From Flavobacteriaceae bacterium (lineage in GTDB: Bacteria > Bacteroidota > Bacteroidia > Flavobacteriales > Weeksellaceae): 5,737 nucleotides of DNA. This document shows, one piece after another, positions 1-5,737 of the stretch (the first letter of the stretch is position 1; each line of letters starts with the position of its first letter). The stretch lies in NCBI GenBank assembly GCA_031289875.1, contig JAITOO010000066.1:1-5737 (forward strand), given 5' to 3'. The position numbers and the translations under genes are program-made. The notes under the pieces are model-generated. The model had not been told where the DNA came from. It did not search any database and worked only from the letters and a program-made list of their open reading frames with translations.

Positions 1-987
1 GACAAAATTTTTATTATCAGTTCTATTTTCGGCGGTACGGGCGCAAGTGGTTTCCCGCTGCTGCGGCGCGTGTTGCATACCCAAAATATAAAAACCGCCA
101 ATGGACAGGAGTTGATGAATTGGGGGCAAATCAACGAAGCCCCGCTCGGAGCAATTACCGTATTGCCTTATTTTTCCGTTAAAGAGAAAAAAGTGGGTGA
201 TGACAGTTTTGTTGATTCAAATACCTTTATAGACAAAGCAAAAGCGGCGTTGTCGTATTATGTAACCGAAGACAAACATTTGGACACGATGTATTATATA
301 GGCGATAAAAATGTAAGGGCTTATGAACACGAAAAAGGCGGTACAGTCCAGCGTAACGACGCTCATTTTGTAGAATTGGCGGCAGCGTTGGCAGTCCTTG
401 ATTTTGTAAATCCGAACAAAACAGCCGAAAATTTTCACAGAAATAATAATGAAATAGTAGAAACAACCTATAAAGAATTTGGCATTGTTCCAAACGGACA
501 GGCAGGTGATGTATCGGTTATCAGTTTTGCAAATCTGGCAGACGAGACAAAAAGAACATTGATAAACCCACTTACCCGCTTTTTGTTATTTCATAAATAT
601 CTGAAAAAGATTTTTGAAAATCAGTATAAAAAACAGCCTTATGCACGGAAAAATGCAGCACACCAACGCTTTGATGAAAAATTTATAAACACTGAAATCA
701 TTAAAAAAGTAACAGAAGTTCAGGACAGATTTTTTGACTGGTTGGTGGAAATGGAAAATCAAACCCGACAGTTTGCCCCGTTTATATTGGAAGATGACGG
801 AAAATTTAATTTTATTCGAGATAATATAAATGCAGTCCGTAAATCTTTACTGTACAAAAATTGGGCTTTATTGGACAATGAACTCAACCGTCAAGCCCCG
901 AAAATCAACAAGGAATTGACAGACGAAGGGCGTTTTTTAGAACTATTTTATCGTGCAACCGAAAAAGTAATCAATTTTAAAAATTAA
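1..987 (+). CDS. Divergent tubulin/FtsZ-like GTPase, 5'-truncated by window edge
   Basis: The frame is open from base 1, so the gene starts upstream; the GTG at base 70 is inside the protein and is not the start. The 328 visible residues begin with a beta strand and glycine loop, DKIFIISSIFGGTGASGFP (visible residues 1-19). This matches the FtsZ/tubulin signature strand and G-box position by position (FtsZ: D-x-V-F-V ... GGGTGTGAAP). Next, GAITVLPYF (50-58) fits the following FtsZ strand (VAVVTKPFNF), LDTMYYIGDKN (95-104) fits VDSLITIPNDKL, and QRNDAHFVELAAALAVLDF (from 117) fits the nucleotide-contacting helices before the core helix. I find no convincing NxDxxD-type catalytic T7 motif. Residues from about 190 are mostly helical and charged and do not resemble the FtsZ C-terminal domain. 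The stop lies 5 bases before the next gene, so co-transcription is likely. Expected role: a cytoplasmic GTP-binding, possibly filament-forming protein. The coding call is near certain. The superfamily call is good but rests on motif reading, and a Rossmann-type NTP-binding protein is the alternative. Confidence 0.8.
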   Translation, partial: DKIFIISSIFGGTGASGFPLLRRVLHTQNIKTANGQELMNWGQINEAPLGAITVLPYFSVKEKKVGDDSFVDSNTFIDKAKAALSYYVTEDKHLDTMYYIGDKNVRAYEHEKGGTVQRNDAHFVELAAALAVLDFVNPNKTAENFHRNNNEIVETTYKEFGIVPNGQAGDVSVISFANLADETKRTLINPLTRFLLFHKYLKKIFENQYKKQPYARKNAAHQRFDEKFINTEIIKKVTEVQDRFFDWLVEMENQTRQFAPFILEDDGKFNFIRDNINAVRKSLLYKNWALLDNELNRQAPKINKELTDEGRFLELFYRATEKVINFKN

Positions 988-992
988 GAATT

Positions 993-3900
993 ATGGCAAC
1001 AAGAAATAAAAATACAGCAAGTAGTAATGATAATTCTGTCGTTTTCCGTTTGCAAAACGATAAAGTGCAACACGGCTTGGGCTACACCCAAAAAGATTGG
1101 AGCAAGTCGAAAATGTATGACGAAACGGCAATCAACGCCATTGAGAGCAGCAACAAAAGTACATTGAACGAACCGACTTCCATTCCCTCGCCATTTGCCC
1201 GCATTGCGCTGGCAAAAACCGCCTTTGCCGAAGTAGCGGAACACGGCGAAAACACTTCTGCCGTATATCAAAAAATCGTGTCCGACTGCCTTGATGTTGC
1301 CGAGATATTTTTCACTTTCGACAAATGGGAAAACCAACTTTCGATTATCAAATGGGACAAAGACAGCGATTTGGAAAAGCTGAAAGAAAAACATTTCCCG
1401 TTCTACAAAACGCTGAAAACTTATTTGGAAACCGATGCGGCAATCTACAATTTTGATAGAATGAAGTGTATTTATATTCTTCGCTATCTCGCCAACGACG
1501 GTGCTGTTGATCAAATGATTGGCGCAACTTCGCCCTGCACGCTCTTTTTCAGTTCTGCCAACGAATATGAGGGCAAAGATATTATGCTGAGCAACAATCA
1601 TAAAGCGTTTCACCTTGACGGCGGCGACCAGAAAAAAGAACCGGTGCCACTGTCTCAACGCAGTTGGGAGTTTCAAAAATTCCTTTATGTGTGGATGTCG
1701 GAAAACAACGAGAGCATTAAAGTGGGAGATAAACATACAACGCTTTTTCCGGATATTCAAAAATATTTGGAAAAACAAAAAGCGCCGATAAAACGCTACA
1801 AAGAAATTGACAATGCCATCAATAACAGCAAGGAAAACATTGCCAAATATGCCGATTTTTCTGCCGAAAATGCAGTCGAAATACTCGGCAAAAATTACAA
1901 AAAGCAGATAATTGAAGCCAATGCAACAATTGAAAGCGAATTCGAGATAGCCACTTCTATTTATACAGAGGAAAGAAAGCCGTTAGTATTGCCTTTGGAA
2001 GGCGGAAACGGTGTGAAATACCATACTTGGCGGCTTACCGAAATTACGGTTTGGGAAAAATTCGAGGCGCACCCTTATTACAAAGACAGTTTTGATGGCG
2101 GCAAACGAATTTTACCGGATGGCACAACTTACCCCTTCCTCACGGTCAGCGATTTTCTTACCGACACGATTATTCAACTGCCTTACAAACTCAACGAAAA
2201 GGGCTTTTGGGGCGGCAACCTCAACAAAGACAGCAAACACAGTTATCTGCTGCCTTTGACCGACACTTTTTTCCGTTTCTTCACCACAGACGATTTGAAA
2301 AAACAAATGGGCAAACTTCCGACATTTGAAATGAAAGAAGAATCGAATGGCATTGCGGTCTATTTGCGTATTCCGGTCAGTAAGAAAAATGAATTTGTAG
2401 AATATCGCAGGTTTTATTTCAATGGTTTAGACCCGAATATCGAAAATAATGAGGGCGGAGTAATAGCGACTTATTTTGATTGTACATTATTTCCCAATGT
2501 GAAATTTACGGACAAAAAAGATGCCAATTACCGCTTTGGCTTGATTAGCAATTTTAGCGATAAAGATAAATACAAGGCAGCGTTTGGCAAAAATGGCAAA
2601 ACAATCAAAGTCAAAGACCCTTCTCTTCGCAATGAAACTTTCAGTTCAAACCGACAGAATAAAAATTACTCAATAGAAGGCGATGATTTTGATTATATCA
2701 AATTGCAGTATACTGATGTAAACGGCGTAATTCTGCCTTTGTTCCCTAAAGAAAATAGCGGCAATATCGAATTTACTTTTGCCATAGATTTGGGAACAAC
2801 CAATACGCACATTGAGTATATGACCGGCGGTGATACCAACAGGATAAAGCCCTTCAATATTATAGAGGAAGAAAGGCAAATTCACTGGTTAATGGGCGAA
2901 GACCGTATGGTTGTTGAAGATTATTTTGATACGGAATATATTCCCGAAATAACTGATAAAGAGTTCAAATTTCCAACTCGTACGGCGTTGTCGTATGGTG
3001 AAAAAACCAATTGGAACAATGTTAATCCGTTTGAAAAATCGGGCTTTGCCGCATTGTATGAAAAGCGTAAATATCTGTCCTATCATAACAATATCGCAAC
3101 AGATTTGAAATGGTCTGACGAAAGCGAGAAGAAAAATCAGGCAGCCAATTATATTGAATCGCTTTTCTTTCTGTTGCGGAATAAAGTGGTTTTAAATGGT
3201 GGCGACTTGGCAAGCACCAAAATAAAATGGTTCTACCCCGTAAGTATGTCTTCTGACAGATTTAACCTGTTCAAAACATTTTGGGAAAACGCCTATAAAC
3301 GATATTTTGGCGACAATTTGAATAATATTATGGCTATCACGGAATCAATCGCACCATACGAATATTATGTGGGCGATGGCGATGCAAACAATATTATTAC
3401 AATAGACATAGGCGGTGGCACTACCGACATTGTAATTGCTCCAAATCAGAAAATTAAATACATTACTTCATTTCGGTTTGCCGCAAATTCGATACTCGGA
3501 GATGGCTATTCAAAAAACAATCGAGTGAAAAACGGTATCGTAAGGCAATTTATTGAAACCATAAAAACACAGTTGCAAAGTGAGATAAAAAGCGATAAAT
3601 TTTTTGAACTTTTTGATGATATGAAAACTACCAAAAGTTCAAACGATATTGCTTCTTTCCTCTTTTCGCTCAAAGACCATAAAACAGTAAGAGAAATTGG
3701 TGAAAATTTTGCGAGAAACATTGATTTAAGCGAAAAACTGAAAGAGGATACCACACAGAAAATCACATTCATTTTCTTTTATACCGCTATTATTTACCAT
3801 TTGGCAAAAATAATACAAGTTGAGGACTTGAATTTGACAATGCCTGATAGAATTGTGTTTAGCGGCAATGGCTCTCGCCTGATACAATTTTTTACTGACG

Positions 3901-4439
3901 ATGCCGATTTGCTTAACACATTTACCAAATTGATATTTAAGAAAGTTCTTAACGACAAATATCAGAACAACCATTTAAGTATCATTCTGAATAAGACAAA
4001 CCCAAAAGAAGCGACTTGTCTTGGCGGCTTTTTTGTAAAGGAAACAGAATCGTTCAGCGATATTTTCAAGAAAAAAGTGGTGTTGCACAGTTACGATAAT
4101 GCGTCAATTGTTAAAGAAAAAGATACCTATAAAAAAGCAGTAACCGACGATTATATCACAAAAACAACAGATGAAGCCAAGAAATTTGTCGATTTTGTTT
4201 TCAATCTTTTACCTGACCTTGCCAGAGAAGGTTACAAACTTAATGTACAATCTGTTAAGATTGCCAAAACAATATGTTATCAGAAATTGGACATATTTAC
4301 ACAAAACGGACTTAAACAGAAAAAGCAGGAAGTAGGCGAAAACGAAACGATAGAAGAAACTTTGTTTTTCTACCCGCTTATCGGTATGCTCAATGCTTTG
4401 AGCGATGCAATTTGCACTAAAAATTTGGAACCCAAATAA
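993..4439 (+). CDS. Large actin/Hsp70-fold ATPase with novel N-terminal region
   Basis: This is a 1148-residue protein whose ATG lies 5 bases after the preceding stop; the leader is A/T-rich with no Shine-Dalgarno. The C-terminal part has the actin/Hsp70/FtsA ATPase motifs in order: phosphate-1 FAIDLGTTNTH (D599), a FPTRTA strand near P661 resembling the Hsp70 'PS.V' segment, WFYPVSM (746-752) resembling the strand before connect-1, connect-1 ITESIAPYEYYVGD (E784), phosphate-2 IDIGGGTTDIVIA (D805), adenosine motif RIVFSGNGSRL (953-963) and connect-2 EATCLGGFF (1006-1014). D599, E784 and D805 match the metal and catalytic positions of Hsp70 (D10, E175, D199), so ATP binding and hydrolysis are plausible. 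There is no Hsp70 substrate-binding domain. Instead there are about 590 extra N-terminal residues, including SIPSPFAR (63-70), MIGATSPCTLFFSSANE (175-191) and SYLLPLTDTFFRFF (417-430), which I cannot assign. The tail (about 1040-1148) is helical. No signal peptide or membrane span is seen, so it is probably cytoplasmic. SrfB-type proteins are also large with an actin-like fold, but I cannot confirm membership. Confidence 0.9.
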   Translation: MATRNKNTASSNDNSVVFRLQNDKVQHGLGYTQKDWSKSKMYDETAINAIESSNKSTLNEPTSIPSPFARIALAKTAFAEVAEHGENTSAVYQKIVSDCLDVAEIFFTFDKWENQLSIIKWDKDSDLEKLKEKHFPFYKTLKTYLETDAAIYNFDRMKCIYILRYLANDGAVDQMIGATSPCTLFFSSANEYEGKDIMLSNNHKAFHLDGGDQKKEPVPLSQRSWEFQKFLYVWMSENNESIKVGDKHTTLFPDIQKYLEKQKAPIKRYKEIDNAINNSKENIAKYADFSAENAVEILGKNYKKQIIEANATIESEFEIATSIYTEERKPLVLPLEGGNGVKYHTWRLTEITVWEKFEAHPYYKDSFDGGKRILPDGTTYPFLTVSDFLTDTIIQLPYKLNEKGFWGGNLNKDSKHSYLLPLTDTFFRFFTTDDLKKQMGKLPTFEMKEESNGIAVYLRIPVSKKNEFVEYRRFYFNGLDPNIENNEGGVIATYFDCTLFPNVKFTDKKDANYRFGLISNFSDKDKYKAAFGKNGKTIKVKDPSLRNETFSSNRQNKNYSIEGDDFDYIKLQYTDVNGVILPLFPKENSGNIEFTFAIDLGTTNTHIEYMTGGDTNRIKPFNIIEEERQIHWLMGEDRMVVEDYFDTEYIPEITDKEFKFPTRTALSYGEKTNWNNVNPFEKSGFAALYEKRKYLSYHNNIATDLKWSDESEKKNQAANYIESLFFLLRNKVVLNGGDLASTKIKWFYPVSMSSDRFNLFKTFWENAYKRYFGDNLNNIMAITESIAPYEYYVGDGDANNIITIDIGGGTTDIVIAPNQKIKYITSFRFAANSILGDGYSKNNRVKNGIVRQFIETIKTQLQSEIKSDKFFELFDDMKTTKSSNDIASFLFSLKDHKTVREIGENFARNIDLSEKLKEDTTQKITFIFFYTAIIYHLAKIIQVEDLNLTMPDRIVFSGNGSRLIQFFTDDADLLNTFTKLIFKKVLNDKYQNNHLSIILNKTNPKEATCLGGFFVKETESFSDIFKKKVVLHSYDNASIVKEKDTYKKAVTDDYITKTTDEAKKFVDFVFNLLPDLAREGYKLNVQSVKIAKTICYQKLDIFTQNGLKQKKQEVGENETIEETLFFYPLIGMLNALSDAICTKNLEPK

Positions 4440-4454
4440 ATTGTATTGAATATG
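4440..4454 (+). promoter_or_regulatory. Intergenic leader deciding the start of the membrane protein gene
   Basis: This short junction holds no Shine-Dalgarno motif. An in-frame TTG at 4446 and an ATG at 4452 compete as starts. The ATG is preferred because ATG is far more usual, the signal peptide is complete from it, and the A/T-rich leader fits the Shine-Dalgarno-independent initiation common in Bacteroidota. The 12-base gap leaves no room for a promoter or terminator, so expression should follow from the upstream genes. Confidence 0.5.
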
Positions 4455-5660
4455 AAAAAAGAAATTTTGATTTTCGGTTTGTTTTTTCTGTGCTGTACGC
4501 TAAATAGTGTCGCAGAAAAGATTGATAATGCTATATTTGATAAAATGGTTGATTATACAAACTGTAAATATGCCAATGCCTATATGAAATCTGTAGGTAA
4601 AGACCAAGACAGTATAGCATATTTTAATAAAATTGAGCCACAAATAAAGAATTGTGCTTTTGATAACTATTTAGAATACAGAAAGTTGTATGATTTATTA
4701 AAAAATAATTCTTGGGGACAAACTGCCGATAATCTCATTAAAACAAGAAAAGAAAAACTAAAATTTTCTGAAGTTTCTTCTAAAAGCAATTCCGACATAA
4801 TAAAATATATCGTTGCATTGCAGGACGGAAAATTGAAAACCGCAATAGGACAAAATGTCATAACTGTTTTATGCGAAGAATTGAAGGGGAAATTTCCTGA
4901 TGCATTGTCATCCACAGGGGAGACCGTTATAAAGAAACCTGAACAGGGCACTTCTACCACAGTAATAAACACTATAACTTTGAACGCATTGATAAAATCT
5001 CTGCATTGGTATCATATATCAATAATAGTGTTCTTATTAATCATTATTTTGTTGCCGTATTTATTTATATTCCTGTTTATAAAAAAACTGCCTGAACCTA
5101 AAAATTTGACAGAGAAAAAGGAAACAGGAATAAGTAAAGTATTGGCGAAATTCAGAGAATTTATTATTGAGGAGTTTCTTGGCAGTGGAAGGATTCAATC
5201 AAAATTTATTAAGTCCCCCACTGATAATGTTAACGACGGGAAAGAAACGGAAAAGGACAGAGATGCAATAGAATCAACAGCAGACACCGCCGAGAATAAG
5301 GAAAAAAATGATAATCCGAAAGGGGAAGAAAAAGGAGTAAAGGCAAAAGAAAAAGAAACATTGAAAACGTCACCGCAAGTACAATATCTAATGGGCTTTG
5401 CAAGAGATGTTAACGGCTTTAATAAAGTTGTTACAACACAACAGGACGATACTTTTTTCAAAATTTTTGATATAGCGGACGGTATCGCAAAATTTGATTT
5501 ATGCGTAGATATCCAACGGGCAAAAGAGAATAATATTTTTGAATATACGGCTATTTGCATAGAAGTAACAAAAGGTAATGCTGCTCCGGGTAAATTAAAA
5601 TATGATAGAGACAAGGGTAAATGGGAAGTATCACAACCCGCAAAAATTAAATTTGCATAA
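4452..5660 (+). CDS. Bitopic membrane protein with signal peptide and cytoplasmic C-terminal domain
   Basis: I chose the ATG at 4452 (402 residues) over the in-frame TTG two codons upstream, because it gives a clean signal peptide: two lysines, a hydrophobic core (about residues 5-17) and a likely type I cleavage site after SVA (residue 21). There is no lipobox. Residues 22-180 should be extracytoplasmic; they are mostly helical, with cysteines at 38, 68 and 141. One strong membrane span covers about 189-210 and is followed by KK, which places the C-terminus in the cytoplasm. An amphipathic stretch (about 215-253) leads to a low-complexity Lys/Glu/Asp linker (about 255-306) and a compact C-terminal domain (about 309-402). 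This domain looks beta-rich and ends in KGKWEVSQPAKIKFA. I do not recognise the family. The gene starts 12 bases after the ATPase gene stops, so it is probably in the same operon. By inference it anchors the cytoplasmic NTPases to the membrane or passes an envelope signal to them. Confidence 0.88.
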   Translation: MKKEILIFGLFFLCCTLNSVAEKIDNAIFDKMVDYTNCKYANAYMKSVGKDQDSIAYFNKIEPQIKNCAFDNYLEYRKLYDLLKNNSWGQTADNLIKTRKEKLKFSEVSSKSNSDIIKYIVALQDGKLKTAIGQNVITVLCEELKGKFPDALSSTGETVIKKPEQGTSTTVINTITLNALIKSLHWYHISIIVFLLIIILLPYLFIFLFIKKLPEPKNLTEKKETGISKVLAKFREFIIEEFLGSGRIQSKFIKSPTDNVNDGKETEKDRDAIESTADTAENKEKNDNPKGEEKGVKAKEKETLKTSPQVQYLMGFARDVNGFNKVVTTQQDDTFFKIFDIADGIAKFDLCVDIQRAKENNIFEYTAICIEVTKGNAAPGKLKYDRDKGKWEVSQPAKIKFA

Positions 5661-5675
5661 AAACAGAAAAAAAAT

Positions 5676-5737
5676 ATGGGAATTATTTATTGGATAGTAA
5701 TTATAATACTGATTTTGACGATTACGTTTAATGTGCG
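5676..5737 (+). CDS. Start of a further membrane-anchored protein, 3'-truncated by window edge
   Basis: An ATG 15 bases after the previous stop opens a frame that runs to the window end. It encodes MGIIYWIVIIILILTITFNV, almost entirely hydrophobic, so the product begins with a membrane span or uncleaved signal anchor. The leader is an A-rich run (AAAACAGAAAAAAAAT) without a Shine-Dalgarno, typical of Bacteroidota starts. Only 20 complete codons are visible, so family and function cannot be assigned. The short spacing and same strand suggest it continues the operon, adding a second membrane component. Confidence 0.7.
   Translation, partial: MGIIYWIVIIILILTITFNV

Noticed and set aside
70..72. 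GTG as start of the first gene
   Set aside because: The frame is open to base 1, and the upstream 23 residues contain the G-box strand and loop, so the gene starts before the window.
984..1778. 264-codon open frame on the minus strand
   Set aside because: It lies wholly antisense to the ATPase gene, its translation is Phe/Val/His-rich with no recognisable motif, and the plus frame is strongly supported by ordered ATPase motifs further along the same reading frame.
2787..3428. Interpretation as DnaK, MreB, FtsA or ParM
   Set aside because: The ATPase motifs are shared, but the size, the long N-terminal extension and the lack of a substrate-binding domain or FtsA-type C-terminal membrane helix do not fit any of these families.
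4440..4451. Possible terminator or promoter between the ATPase and membrane protein genes
   Set aside because: The gap is only 12 bases with no inverted repeat, and the sequence before it lacks a good TAnnTTTG element.
4975..4982. TAACTTTG, a match to the Bacteroidota -7 promoter element TAnnTTTG
   Set aside because: It is inside the membrane protein gene with no TTTG/TTG-type -33 element at the right distance and no gene starting nearby; a chance match in AT-rich DNA.
5195..5614. 139-codon open frame on the minus strand
   Set aside because: It is the reverse of the Lys/Glu-rich linker and C-terminal domain of the membrane protein, which produces a spurious Ser/Phe-rich translation.

Overview
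This window looks like part of one tightly packed, plus-strand operon from a low-GC member of the Bacteroidota. That placement is an inference from the A-rich leaders without Shine-Dalgarno motifs, the AT-rich codon use and the protein style; no phylogenetic marker is present. Coding density is almost complete: the three gaps between genes are 5, 12 and 15 bases, and no terminator or promoter is visible in them.

Layout: (1) bases 1-987 are the 3' part of a gene that begins before the window. Its first visible residues form a tubulin/FtsZ-type glycine-rich GTP-binding loop (GGTGASG), followed by segments that line up in order with the rest of the FtsZ nucleotide-binding domain, then by a helical C-terminal region unlike canonical FtsZ. 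(2) Bases 993-4439 encode a 1148-residue protein with a long N-terminal region of unknown function and a C-terminal actin/Hsp70-type ATPase fold, with phosphate-1, connect-1, phosphate-2, adenosine and connect-2 motifs in the correct order. (3) Bases 4452-5660 encode a 402-residue protein with a signal peptide, an extracytoplasmic domain, one membrane span, a charged linker and a small cytoplasmic domain. (4) From base 5676 a further gene begins with a membrane-spanning N-terminus and runs off the window.

The main point of interest is the combination: a divergent tubulin-superfamily protein and a divergent actin/Hsp70-superfamily ATPase in consecutive genes, followed by a bitopic membrane protein and another membrane-anchored product. 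A reasonable inference is a membrane-linked NTP-driven machine, with a nucleotide-dependent polymer or switch (gene 1), an ATPase partner (gene 2) and membrane anchors or sensors (genes 3 and 4). Whether it serves membrane remodelling, positioning, or conflict and defence cannot be decided from this sequence.
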